Positions 52,452 to 63,466 of a stretch of DNA of 64,000 nt are shown here, piece after piece. The notes beneath the pieces are model-generated. The model was given only the letters and a program-made list of their open reading frames with translations. It had not been told where the DNA came from and made no database searches. Made by a program: the position numbers and the translations under genes. Source of the DNA: Luteibacter jiangsuensis (GTDB lineage Bacteria > Pseudomonadota > Gammaproteobacteria > Xanthomonadales > Rhodanobacteraceae); contig NZ_JAAQQR010000001.1 in assembly GCF_011742555.1 (NCBI RefSeq), positions 744,001 through 808,000 on the forward strand, written 5' to 3'. Numbering within the stretch: position 1 is the first letter of the stretch; the number at the start of each line of letters is the position of its first letter.

Positions 52452-54602
52452 ATGAGCCCACCGACCGAAACCACCAGCCCGGCCGCAAAGGCTGCCGTAC
52501 GGCCCGCCGCGCAAGTGGATGCCCCCGATATCGACCTCGGCGACTCTTCGCTTTATGTCCATCGCGAGCTCTCGCAGCTACAGTTCAACATCCGCGTGCT
52601 CGACCAGGCGCTGGACGAATCGAAACCACTGATCGAACGCCTGAAGTTCCTCCTGATCTTCTCGTCCAACATGGACGAGTTCTTCGAGATCCGGGTAGCG
52701 GGGCTGAAGCAGCAGATCGCCTTCGACCACGAGATGATCGGCGCCGACGGCATCCCGCCCCGCCGCGCGCTCGCCGAGATTTCCGAGGTGGCGCACCGCC
52801 AGATCGAGCGGCAGTACGCCATCCTCAACGAGAAGATCCTTCCCGCCCTGGCGGACGAAGGCATCCGCATCGTCCGACGCAACCAGTGGACGCACAAGCA
52901 GAAGCTGTGGGTAAGGCGCTATTTCCGGCATGAGGTGGCCCCGCTGGTCACGCCCATCGGGCTCGACCCCACGCACCCCTTCCCGCGGCTGGTGAACAAG
53001 AGCCTCAACTTCATCGTGCAACTCGAGGGCACCGACGCCTTCGGCCGCGATTCGGGCCTGGCGATCGTGCCGGCGCCGCGCATCCTTCCCCGACTCATCC
53101 GCCTGCCGGAAGATGTCTGCGAAGGCGGCGACAACTACGTACTGCTCTCGTCCATCATCCATGCGCACGCGGACGACCTCTTCCCCGGCATGCGCGTGCT
53201 GGGTTCCTATCAGTTCCGCCTTACCCGCAACGCCGACCTCACGATCGATCCGGAAGACGTGGAAGACCTCGCACGCACACTGCGCGGCGAGCTGTTCTCG
53301 CGGCGCTATGGCGACGCGGTGCGCCTGGAGGTGGCCGACAACTGTCCCAAGCCGCTGGTCGATTACCTGCTGAAACAGTACTCGCTGGACGCCGACGCCC
53401 TGTACGAGGTGAACGGCCCGGTGAACCTGGCCCGCCTGTTCGAGATGACCCTGCAACCGACGTACGCACGGCTGCAGTTTCCGGCGTTCGTGCCGGCGCT
53501 GCCCAAGGCGATGGCGGACGCCGACGACATGTTTACCGTCGTCGGCAAGCAGGACATCCTGCTCTACCACCCGTTCGAATCGTTCACGCCCGTCGTGGAT
53601 TTCCTGCGCGAGGCCGCCAAGGACCCGCAGGTACTCACGATCAAGCAGACGCTGTACCGCAGCGGCGCCAATTCCGAGATCGTGGACGCTCTGGTGGACG
53701 CGGCGCGCGCGGGCAAGGAAGTGACGGCCGTGGTGGAATTGCGTGCGCGCTTCGACGAGGAGTCCAACCTCAGCCTCGCGTCGCGCCTGCAACAGGCGGG
53801 TGCCGTGGTGACCTACGGCGTGGTCGGCGTGAAGACGCATGCCAAGCTGATGCTGATCCAGCGCCGTGAGAACGGCAAGCTCGTCAGCTACGCACACCTG
53901 GGCACCGGCAACTACCATTCGGGCAACGCACGCCTGTACACCGATTACAGCCTGCTGACATCGGACGAGGCGCTTTGCGACGACGTGCATCGGCTGTTCC
54001 GTCTCCTTACCGGCATGGGCAAGGCGCTGAAAATGAAGCGCATGCTCTATGCCCCCTTCACGCTGAAGAAGGGCCTGCTCGACCTCATTGCCCGCGAGGC
54101 AGCGCACGCCGCGGCCGGAAAGAAGGCGGAGATCGTCTGCAAGATCAACGCGATCACCGATCCCAAGGTCATTCGTGCGCTCTACCGGGCGAGCCAGGCC
54201 GGCGTGAAGATCGACCTGATCGTGCGCGGCATGTGCTGCCTGCGGGCCGGCGTACCCGGTGTGTCGCAGAACATCCGGGTGCGTTCCGTGGTGGGCCGGT
54301 TCCTGGAGCACAGTCGCGTGTACTGGTTCCTCAACGACGGGGAGCCGGACGTCTATCTCGCCAGCGCCGACCTCATGGAGCGCAATCTGGAACGCCGGGT
54401 GGAAACCTGTTTCCCCGTGGAGGGCAAGAAGCTGCGCCAGCGCATCCGGCGCGAGCTCGACCTCTACCTTACGGACAACCATTCGGCGTGGGTCCAGCAG
54501 CCGGACGGCGCCTACACCCTGCTCCAGCCTCTTTCCGGGCAGCCGGTGAGGGACGTGCAGACCCAGCTCCTGGAGCGGTTCGGCGGCCTCGCGGCGCCCT
54601 GA
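52452..54602 (+). CDS. ppk1: Polyphosphate kinase 1
   Basis: A 716-residue enzyme that makes polyphosphate from ATP through a phosphohistidine. The N-terminal domain (SLYVHRELSQLQFNIRVLD, FSSNMDEFFEIRVAGLKQQ) and head domain are followed by the two phospholipase D-like C-terminal domains. The phosphorylated His is in SYAHLGTGNYHSGNARLYTD (about residue 480) and the second His in the conserved KIDLIVRGMCCLR/VGRFLEHSRVYWF region. Length is normal. The N-terminus has about 25 extra Thr/Pro/Ala-rich residues. A probable Pho box lies upstream. The partner ppx is not in the window. Confidence 0.95.
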   Translation: MSPPTETTSPAAKAAVRPAAQVDAPDIDLGDSSLYVHRELSQLQFNIRVLDQALDESKPLIERLKFLLIFSSNMDEFFEIRVAGLKQQIAFDHEMIGADGIPPRRALAEISEVAHRQIERQYAILNEKILPALADEGIRIVRRNQWTHKQKLWVRRYFRHEVAPLVTPIGLDPTHPFPRLVNKSLNFIVQLEGTDAFGRDSGLAIVPAPRILPRLIRLPEDVCEGGDNYVLLSSIIHAHADDLFPGMRVLGSYQFRLTRNADLTIDPEDVEDLARTLRGELFSRRYGDAVRLEVADNCPKPLVDYLLKQYSLDADALYEVNGPVNLARLFEMTLQPTYARLQFPAFVPALPKAMADADDMFTVVGKQDILLYHPFESFTPVVDFLREAAKDPQVLTIKQTLYRSGANSEIVDALVDAARAGKEVTAVVELRARFDEESNLSLASRLQQAGAVVTYGVVGVKTHAKLMLIQRRENGKLVSYAHLGTGNYHSGNARLYTDYSLLTSDEALCDDVHRLFRLLTGMGKALKMKRMLYAPFTLKKGLLDLIAREAAHAAAGKKAEIVCKINAITDPKVIRALYRASQAGVKIDLIVRGMCCLRAGVPGVSQNIRVRSVVGRFLEHSRVYWFLNDGEPDVYLASADLMERNLERRVETCFPVEGKKLRQRIRRELDLYLTDNHSAWVQQPDGAYTLLQPLSGQPVRDVQTQLLERFGGLAAP

Positions 54603-54776
54603 CCGGACCGCCGGCCGCAAGACCTTCACCTAGCCCGAACGGCCAAGGCGACATCCTGCTGGCGGCAAGGCACAATCGCCTTGCAGTCGAAGGGGGAGAC
54701 GGGCTTTCGATCGAACGCTTCCGGATCCACGCCGTGCGCCGTACAGGCGCGCCTTGAGCTTTGCGCGGGGTTCGGA

Positions 54777-56489
54777 ATGCGTTTCGGCAACCGGCGATAC
54801 GGATGGGCGATCCGTCTCCTGCAGGCGGCGATCCTCTGCGGCTTGCTCTTCGCGGGTGCCGCGGGCGCCACGGCCCTCCTCGCCAATGCGCGGGAAGTGC
54901 GGCCGGGCGAGCAGCCCATCGACGTCCTCGCGGAAGCGGCACAGCGCCCGTTCCCGTCTTTCGACCCCACCTTGCTCCAGGTCCTTCCCAACTCGCCCAA
55001 CGGGACCTGGGTAGTGGTGCGCACGCCGCCTCCCTGGACGAGTGGGGAGCGCGTGCTGAGCGTCCGCCACCCGGGGTTGGGCACGATCTCGTTGTATGAC
55101 GGAAACACGCTCGTCGCCAGCACGTCCCTGCAGGACTTCGGAACGGCGCTGCACGGGCACGGGCGGGTGATCTTCAGCGTGCCCGAGTCCATCCCGGCCT
55201 CGCGCCCGCTCCTGCTCAAGTTTCACGGCAGCGCGTCTCCCGCCGGGGCGGTGACTCTCTCCCTGGATTCCTGGCCCGACTACCTGCGCGACGACGGCGC
55301 CTGGATGGTGTTTGCCACGGGCTCCTTCGCGGTCATGCTGACCATGGCCCTGATGGCATTGTGTTTCGCCCTCATCCTGCGCGACATGACCTTCGGCTGG
55401 TACGCCGCTTATCTCCTCTGCTACGCCCTGATCCAGGGGTTGCGATCGGGCTTCGTGTTCCATCCGCTGGAGCTGCAATCGCTCGCCGGCGCCGCCAGCG
55501 TGCTCGGCGACGCGGCCACCGCGCTTTCCGTGTCGTTCGCCGCGCTGTTCATGCTGCGCTTCGCCCGCGTCGACGAATACGTGCCCCTGCTGCGCACGCC
55601 GGTCCTCTCGTTCGCGGTGGTGATGCCCCTGCTCGTCATCCTGCGCGCCACCGGCGTCGGCGTTCTGGTCAACATGGCGCAACTGCTGCTGCAGCCGCTC
55701 GTCCTCCTGGGAGCCCTCTTGCTGCTGATGGCGGGTGCCTTCGCCGCGGCGCGGGGTTCCCGGCACGCCTGGTTCTTCCTCGTGGGCTGGACGCCGCTCC
55801 TGATCCTCACCGCGTTGTGCGGCGCGCAGTTGCAGGGGATGCTCGCGGCGGCACCGTGGTTGCCCGACGCGGCGATCGGCATGGGTGCCTTCGAGGCCAT
55901 CGTGCTTTCCATCGGCCTCTCCGACCGCGCCCTCACGATCCGGCACGACCGCGACCGGGCACGCCAGCTGGCCGACAGCGATCCGCTCACCGGCCTGCTC
56001 AATCGACGGGCGTGGACCGAAGCGGCACTGGACGTGCTCGAGCAGGGGCTGGCCCGGCCGGTTGCCGTTCTGTTTTTCGACCTCGACCACTTCAAGGCCC
56101 TAAACGACCGCCACGGCCATGCGGCGGGAGACAAGGCACTGGTCGCAGTGGCCGCCGCGCTGCGCCAGGAGCTGCGACCGTCCGACCTGCTCGGCCGCTA
56201 TGGCGGCGAGGAATTCGTTGCCCTGCTGCAGGGCGTGGACAAGGAAAACGCGATGCAGATCGCCACGCGGCTATGCCGCCGCGTACATCGCCTGGATGTA
56301 CATGTGAGCACGTCCGACATGCTCACCGTGTCGATCGGCATTGCCATGCGCACACCGGCGGACAATGTGCAGTCGCTGGTGGAACGCGCGGACGCGGCGA
56401 TGTATTCGGCGAAGCTTTCGGGGCGCAACCGGGCCGTTTGCGCAGGACACATCGGCCCCGTGCTCGTCCGCCGCTCTGAAGCCCGGTAA
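54777..56489 (+). CDS. Membrane diguanylate cyclase with 7TMR-DISM sensor
   Basis: A 570-residue protein that should make cyclic di-GMP. After a signal peptide, a periplasmic 7TMR-DISM extracellular-like domain (residues 40-180, GTWVVVRTPPPW, GTISLYDGN) precedes seven hydrophobic helices (about 185-390). The GGDEF domain (about 415-550) has SDPLTGLLNRRAW, the metal-binding FFDLDHFKALND, the signature RYGGEEF and an RPSD inhibitory site five residues before it, so product inhibition is likely. The ATG at 54777 was chosen because it begins the signal peptide; the frame is open further upstream. Confidence 0.9.
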   Translation: MRFGNRRYGWAIRLLQAAILCGLLFAGAAGATALLANAREVRPGEQPIDVLAEAAQRPFPSFDPTLLQVLPNSPNGTWVVVRTPPPWTSGERVLSVRHPGLGTISLYDGNTLVASTSLQDFGTALHGHGRVIFSVPESIPASRPLLLKFHGSASPAGAVTLSLDSWPDYLRDDGAWMVFATGSFAVMLTMALMALCFALILRDMTFGWYAAYLLCYALIQGLRSGFVFHPLELQSLAGAASVLGDAATALSVSFAALFMLRFARVDEYVPLLRTPVLSFAVVMPLLVILRATGVGVLVNMAQLLLQPLVLLGALLLLMAGAFAAARGSRHAWFFLVGWTPLLILTALCGAQLQGMLAAAPWLPDAAIGMGAFEAIVLSIGLSDRALTIRHDRDRARQLADSDPLTGLLNRRAWTEAALDVLEQGLARPVAVLFFDLDHFKALNDRHGHAAGDKALVAVAAALRQELRPSDLLGRYGGEEFVALLQGVDKENAMQIATRLCRRVHRLDVHVSTSDMLTVSIGIAMRTPADNVQSLVERADAAMYSAKLSGRNRAVCAGHIGPVLVRRSEAR

Positions 56490-56516
56490 CGGTTCGCCAG
56501 CTGACGAGCCCCCCGG

Positions 56517-56618
56517 TAGGAGCGCGCCCTGCGCGCGACAGCTTTTCACCTCAGACCCGGAACTGGCGCGCCAGCTCCCGGGCTCGGCCTCAAAACATGT
56601 CGCGCGCAGGGCGCGCTC

Positions 56619-56621
<3 letters not shown>
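56517..56621. repeat. Palindromic REP-like pair (TAGGAGCGCGCC family), copy 2
   Basis: Inverted arms at 56517 (TAGGAGCGCGCCCTGCGCGC...) and ending at 56621 (...GGGCGCGCTCCTA), with a 55-base centre that itself holds short GGAACTGGCGCGCCAGCTCC symmetry. It lies between convergent genes. The outer TAG on the right arm, read on the minus strand, is the stop codon of the E1 gene; on the left the cyclase ends 28 bases earlier with its own TAA. The other copy is at 4612-4714. Confidence 0.85.
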
Positions 56622-58898
<2,277 letters not shown>

Positions 58899-58923
58899 GG
58901 GGAGCTCGGTGGGAAAGAGGGAA

Positions 58924-59547
58924 TCAGGCGACCATCGGGGTGAAGCCCGGCCGGGCGCGGACACGGTCCAGCCACGCGCCGACGCGCGGCCAGCGGTCGA
59001 GGTCGAAACCGGCTTCGGAGGCGCAGTGGGTGTAGGCGAACAGGGCGATGTCGGCGATGCCGAACACGCCGCCGCTGAACCAGGGTTCCTCGGCAAGATG
59101 GCGCTCCATCACGTCCAGTGCCGTACCGCCCCGCTCGCGAAGCCGCGGCAACTCCGCCCGCCGCTCATGGTCCGCGGGCAGCCACCGACAGATGAAGCGC
59201 GCCACCGCGATATAGGGTTCGTGGCTGTACTGTTCGAAGAACAACCATTGCAGCGTACGCGCCCGCTCCCACGCGTCGTCCGGCAGGTACGCCGTGCCTT
59301 CCGCGAGGTAGCAGAGAATCGCGTTGGACTCGGCGAGGCGGCGCCCGTCTTCCAGCACGAGTAACGGCACCTTACCGTTCGGATTCAGCGCAAGGAATTC
59401 CGGCGTGCGCGTGGCGCCCTCGGTGGTGATCGTCTCGATCCACCGGTAAGGGCGGCCGAGCATGTCCAGGAGAAGCTGCAATTTGTAGCAGTTGCCGGAG
59501 GCGCGCCAGCCGTAGATGGTGGGCCCGGTGGATGTGTTGGCGTTCAA
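58924..59547 (-). CDS. Glutathione S-transferase family protein
   Basis: A protein of about 207 residues. The thioredoxin-like N-terminal domain (YGWRASGNCYKLQLLLDML, NPNGKVPLLVLEDGRRLAESNAI) binds glutathione; the ES pair is the usual glutathione contact. The helical C-terminal domain ends with FGIADIALFAYTH and WPRVGAWLDRV. The start is probably the TTG at 59547, 23 bases after the GNAT stop; the longer open frame would overlap the GNAT gene. The substrate is unknown. It sits in a probable operon with glutaryl-CoA dehydrogenase and the E1 gene. Confidence 0.85.
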   Translation of the reverse strand: MNANTSTGPTIYGWRASGNCYKLQLLLDMLGRPYRWIETITTEGATRTPEFLALNPNGKVPLLVLEDGRRLAESNAILCYLAEGTAYLPDDAWERARTLQWLFFEQYSHEPYIAVARFICRWLPADHERRAELPRLRERGGTALDVMERHLAEEPWFSGGVFGIADIALFAYTHCASEAGFDLDRWPRVGAWLDRVRARPGFTPMVA

Positions 59548-59570
59548 GGCGGTCGCTCGGGTGGAAGGAT

Positions 59571-60110
59571 TCAGCGGCGACGGCGGGCGAACCACTGCTC
59601 GCGCGTCTGCCCCCATAGGTCGACCACGTCGTCTTCGAAGGGCGCCGGCAGCTTGCCCGGCCCCAGCAGGGTCGAGCCGAGCTTTCTGGCGACGCCGATC
59701 GACGCATGGTTTTCAGGATTGATGGAGTGGATCACCTGCGTCCAGCCGAGCGTATCGAAAGCCCAGTCCATGGTCGCTGCGGCGCCCTCGCTGGCATAGC
59801 CCTTGCCCCAGGTGTCGCGCATCAGGCCCCAGCCGATCTCGTCCCCCGGCCATCCCTCCGGATGCCACGGGCCGAGACGGCCCACCCAGCGGCCGGTGGA
59901 GCGCTCGATCACGGAGAACATGCCGAAGCCCTGGAGACTCCAGCAACCCGCCATCGTCATGAAATTGCGCCATGCGACTGCGCGGGGCTGCGGGCCGCCG
60001 AGGAAGCGGTTCACTTCGGGGTCGGCCATGCATTCGGCCCAGGCGTCGAAATCGTCCGCCGCCGTGGGCCGCAGGATCAGGCGATCCGTCTCGATGCGCA
60101 CGCCGTGCAT
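59571..60110 (-). CDS. GNAT-family N-acetyltransferase (RimJ/RimL type)
   Basis: A 179-residue acetyltransferase resembling the RimJ/RimL subgroup: IETDRLILRPTAADD at the N-terminus, GRLGPWHPEGWPGDEIGWGL, the acetyl-CoA-binding DTWGKGYASEGAAATMDW and VIHSINPENHASIGVARKLG. The target, a protein N-terminus or small molecule, is not evident. It starts seven bases after the glutaryl-CoA dehydrogenase stop. Confidence 0.88.
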   Translation of the reverse strand: MHGVRIETDRLILRPTAADDFDAWAECMADPEVNRFLGGPQPRAVAWRNFMTMAGCWSLQGFGMFSVIERSTGRWVGRLGPWHPEGWPGDEIGWGLMRDTWGKGYASEGAAATMDWAFDTLGWTQVIHSINPENHASIGVARKLGSTLLGPGKLPAPFEDDVVDLWGQTREQWFARRRR

Positions 60111-60117
60111 GCAGGCC

Positions 60118-61287
60118 TCAGAACGCGTTGATGCCGGTGAGTTCGCGGCCGACCACCAGCTGGTGCACGGTCTCGGTGCCCTCGTAGGTGATGACCGATT
60201 CCAGGTTCAGCGCATGGCGGATCGCCGAATGTTCCGTAGTGATGCCCGCGCCACCGAGAATGTCGCGGCACTCGCGGGCGATGTCCAGCGCCATGCGCAC
60301 GTTGTTCCACTTGGCGAGCGACACCTGGGTGGGCTGCAGACGGCCGGCGTCCTTCAGCCTGCCGAGCTGCAGCGAAAGCAGCTGGGCCGTGGTGATGCGC
60401 CGGGCCATGTCGGCCATCTTCAACTGCACGGCCTGGTTGGCCGCGAGCGGACGGCCGAAGAGCACGCGCTGGGCGGTGTAGTCGAGCACTTCCTTCAGGC
60501 AGGCCTGGGCGGCGCCGATGGGGCCCCAGGTGATGCCGTAGCGTGCCTGATTGAGGCAGCCGAGCGGCCCCTTCAGGCCCTTCACATTCGGCAGCCGGGC
60601 GCTGTCGGGTACACGCACGTCGTCGAAGAACAACGCGGAGGTGACCGACGCGCGCAGGCTCATCTTCTTGTGCACTTCCTGGGCCGCGAACCCCTTCGTG
60701 GAAGTGGGGACGATGAAACCCTGGATGCCGTCGTCGGTCTGCGCCCAGACGATGGCGATGTGGGCGAGGTTGCCGTTGGTGATCCACATCTTGGCGCCGT
60801 TGATCACCCAGTCGCCGCCGTCCTTGCGGGCGACGGTCTTCATGTTCGCCGGATCGGAACCGCCGTGCGGCTCGGTGAGGCCGAAGCAACCGATGACCTC
60901 GCCCGCCGCCATGCGAGGCAGGTATTCCCGCTTCTGCTCTTCCGAGCCGTAGGCGAAGATCGGATACATGCACAGCGAACTCTGCACGGAGGCGAAACTG
61001 CGCAGACCGGAATCGCCGCGCTCCAGTTCCTGGCAGATGAGACCGTAGCTCACGCCGTTCATGCCCGCGCAACCGTATTCCTCGGGCAGCGTGGCGCCGA
61101 GCAGACCGAGGCCGGCGATCTCGGGCACCAGTTCGGCGGGGAACCGGCCCTGGTCGAAGGCATCGCCGATGATCGGCAAGACCTTTTCGTCGACGAAGCG
61201 GCCGACGGCGTCCTGTACGGCGCGCTCCTCGTCGGTGAGAAGCGAGCGGACGTCGTAGAGATCGAGCGGGTCGAGACGGTGGGCCAT
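60118..61287 (-). CDS. gcdH: Glutaryl-CoA dehydrogenase-like acyl-CoA dehydrogenase
   Basis: A 389-residue acyl-CoA dehydrogenase. Glutaryl-CoA dehydrogenases are recognised by a substrate-binding Arg-Ser pair, here LRSFASVQSSLCMYPI, and by the catalytic glutamate in VITYEGTETVHQLVVG; both are present. Other family parts are FGLTEPHGGSDPANM, INGAKMWITNGNLAHI and ILGGAGITTEHSAIRH. It converts glutaryl-CoA to crotonyl-CoA with loss of CO2 in lysine and tryptophan breakdown. The start at 61287 (MAHRLDPLD) gives the normal length. Confidence 0.9.
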   Translation of the reverse strand: MAHRLDPLDLYDVRSLLTDEERAVQDAVGRFVDEKVLPIIGDAFDQGRFPAELVPEIAGLGLLGATLPEEYGCAGMNGVSYGLICQELERGDSGLRSFASVQSSLCMYPIFAYGSEEQKREYLPRMAAGEVIGCFGLTEPHGGSDPANMKTVARKDGGDWVINGAKMWITNGNLAHIAIVWAQTDDGIQGFIVPTSTKGFAAQEVHKKMSLRASVTSALFFDDVRVPDSARLPNVKGLKGPLGCLNQARYGITWGPIGAAQACLKEVLDYTAQRVLFGRPLAANQAVQLKMADMARRITTAQLLSLQLGRLKDAGRLQPTQVSLAKWNNVRMALDIARECRDILGGAGITTEHSAIRHALNLESVITYEGTETVHQLVVGRELTGINAF

Positions 61288-61423
61288 GCGGGGACTCGTG
61301 GATTGGGCAGCCGGAAACGTCCGATTGTAGCCACGGGTCCGGCCGCGGTCATGGCGGTGCGCAACAATCTGGCCCCGCCATGGCGCCATAATGGGCCTGC
61401 CCCCGCCGCCGGTTACCTGCCCC

Positions 61424-62299
61424 ATGTTCAGAGGCGTAGTTTTGGGCTTCGCATGCTACGCGGCCTATGCGTGGAGCGATGCCTTCGTCAAATCGCTGGA
61501 AGGCACGCTGCCCGCCTACGAGGCAGTGTTCTTCGGGGCCATCCTCGCCATGGCCGCCCTGCCGTTCCTGAAGAAGCCCGGCGACCGCTGGAGCGAGGTG
61601 GTGGTGTCGCGCATGCCGGGCCTCTGGCTGCTGCGCGCGCTGGCCGGCGCCATCGGCAATGTGACCGCGGTGATGGCCTTCACCGCCCTTCCGATGGCGG
61701 AGGCCTTCTCGCTGATCTTCCTGCTGCCGATCTTCGTCACCATCCTTTCCGTGGTTTTTCTGCGCGAACACGTGGGGTGGCGGCGCTGGTCGGCCGTGAT
61801 CGTGGGCTTCCTCGGGGTGCTGGTGGTGCTGCGGCCGGGTTTCCGGCACCTGGGCACGGGGCACGTCGCGGCCATCGTCTGCGGCCTGGCTGGCGCGCTG
61901 TCCATCGTGGCGCTGCGCATGGCCGGCGCTACAGAGAAACGCATCACCCTCTACGGTGCGGGCGTCGTCGGCCCGATGGTCGCGGGCTTCATCATGATGC
62001 TGCCGCACTTCGTGTGGCCCGACGGGCACCAGTGGTTTCTCCTGCTGGGTTACGGGCTGTTCGCCGCGGCCGGCGCGGTGCTGCTGATGCTTGCCACCCA
62101 GCACGCCCCGGCGAACCGCGTGGCGCCCACCCAGTACAGCCAGATGCTATGGGCGATCCTGTTCGGCTACCTGCTGTTCCACGACCACCTCGACTGGCCG
62201 ATGTTCATCGGCATCGCGATGATCCTCGGCGCGGGCCTGTTCACCTTCGTGCGCGAGGAAAAGAAAACGCAGTGGTGGCGCTGGACGAATATTGTTTGA
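61424..62299 (+). CDS. EamA/DMT-family membrane transporter
   Basis: A 291-residue integral membrane protein with about ten hydrophobic helices in two related halves (first from GVVLGFACYAAYAWSDAFVK, second from VAAIVCGLAGALSIVALRM). VTAVMAFTALPMAEAFSLIF is typical of the EamA half-repeat. Members move metabolites or amino acids out of or into the cell; the substrate cannot be read. ATG 61424 begins the first helix directly; the frame is open for 11 more codons. Confidence 0.88.
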   Translation: MFRGVVLGFACYAAYAWSDAFVKSLEGTLPAYEAVFFGAILAMAALPFLKKPGDRWSEVVVSRMPGLWLLRALAGAIGNVTAVMAFTALPMAEAFSLIFLLPIFVTILSVVFLREHVGWRRWSAVIVGFLGVLVVLRPGFRHLGTGHVAAIVCGLAGALSIVALRMAGATEKRITLYGAGVVGPMVAGFIMMLPHFVWPDGHQWFLLLGYGLFAAAGAVLLMLATQHAPANRVAPTQYSQMLWAILFGYLLFHDHLDWPMFIGIAMILGAGLFTFVREEKKTQWWRWTNIV

Positions 62300-62308
62300 G
62301 CACCTGAC

Positions 62309-62436
62309 TGTGGGAGCCGCTTCAGCGGCGATGGGGGCTTGCCGCGAGCTTGCCCGCTGCCGCGGGATCGCCGGCACAGCCGGCTCCCACACAAGGCAGC
62401 TCGCTTCATGTGGGAGCCGCTTCAGCGGCGATGGGG
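62309..62436. repeat. Composite palindromic repeat (GTGGGAGCCG family), copy 2 with an extra arm
   Basis: A pair of inverted arms at 62309-62336 and 62370-62393 with a centre (GCTTGCCGCGAGCTTGCCCG-like) that matches, in reverse complement, the copy at 10100-10180. An extra direct copy of the left arm follows at 62409-62436 and agrees with the first over at least 28 bases. It separates the EamA transporter from the convergent 5'-nucleotidase gene. Confidence 0.8.
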
Positions 62437-62449
62437 GCTCGGCGGGTTC

Positions 62450-63466
62450 CTACAGGTTCGACACGCCGTGGGGCACGTGCCCGGTGGCCACGTGTCGCCG
62501 CGCCGATTCCACGTTGGCCGGCGAATCGTCGAAGAAGATGTCGGCACCGAACGCGTCCAGGAACGGCCCCTTGTCGCGGCCGCCGAGGAACAGCGCCTCG
62601 TCGATGCGCACACCCCAGCGACGAAGCGTGAGGATCACCCGCTTGTGTGCCGGCGCGGAACGGGCAGTGACCAGCGCCGTGCGGATCGGCGAGGTCTCGG
62701 CCGGGAACGCGGCCTGCAGACGATGCAGGGCGGCCAGGAAGCCCCGGAAAGGACCACCGGAAAGCGGCTCGGCCCAGCGCTCGGTTTCGTTGCGATGGAA
62801 GGCGTCCAGCCCCTGCTCCTTCGACACCCGCTCGCCCTCGTCGCCGAAGATGACGGCATCGCCGTCGAAGGCGATGCGCAACTGCTCGCTGGACCGCTGG
62901 GGCGCCGTGGACGGCAGGATCGTCGCCGCCGCGACGCCCGCCCGCAGCGCGCGGCCCACATCTTCCGCGTTGGCCGACAGGAAAAGATCGGCGCGGAACG
63001 GGGCGATGTAATCCGACGTGGGCGCGCCGCTGGTGAACGCGGCGCGGGAAATGCCCAGCTTGTAATGCTGAATGGCGTTGAAGATGCGCAGGCCGGTGTC
63101 GCCGGAATTGCGCGACAGGAGGATCACTTCCACCGCGGGCACGTCGCCCGAGAGCGCATTCAGGCCCAGCAGTTTCTGCACCAGCGGAAAGGCCACGCCG
63201 GGTTTCAGCAGATCGTCCTCGTGTTCGATCTGGTAAGCCCGGTAGGCATCCAGGCCTTCACGCTCGAACAGATCGTGGCTGTCGCCCATGTCGAAGAGGG
63301 CGCGCGATGAGATGGCCACCACGAGGCGGTTGTCGCTTACCGACGATTCGGCATGGGCCGTGGGCTGGGCGCTGGCCAGGCCTGGAGAGCCCTGCTCGGT
63401 CTGTTCGCGCGCAAGCGCGCTTCCCGAATCGTCGTGCGTTCCCTGGATGTCGTCGTGACCGTTCAT
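62450..63466 (-). CDS. 5'-nucleotidase (cytosolic 5'-nucleotidase I-like)
   Basis: A 338-residue protein of the PF06189 family, related to vertebrate cytosolic 5'-nucleotidase I, which removes the 5'-phosphate from nucleotides such as AMP. The first 40 residues are polar and disordered. The conserved core starts with [37 protein letters not shown] is the phosphate-binding DxD-like motif and [16 protein letters not shown] the acidic C-terminal motif. A TAG stop is at 62450. It overlaps nadK by four bases (ATGA), suggesting joint translation. Confidence 0.88.
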   Translation of the reverse strand: MNGHDDIQGTHDDSGSALAREQTEQGSPGLASAQPTAHAESSVSDNRLVVAISSRALFDMGDSHDLFEREGLDAYRAYQIEHEDDLLKPGVAFPLVQKLLGLNALSGDVPAVEVILLSRNSGDTGLRIFNAIQHYKLGISRAAFTSGAPTSDYIAPFRADLFLSANAEDVGRALRAGVAAATILPSTAPQRSSEQLRIAFDGDAVIFGDEGERVSKEQGLDAFHRNETERWAEPLSGGPFRGFLAALHRLQAAFPAETSPIRTALVTARSAPAHKRVILTLRRWGVRIDEALFLGGRDKGPFLDAFGADIFFDDSPANVESARRHVATGHVPHGVSNL

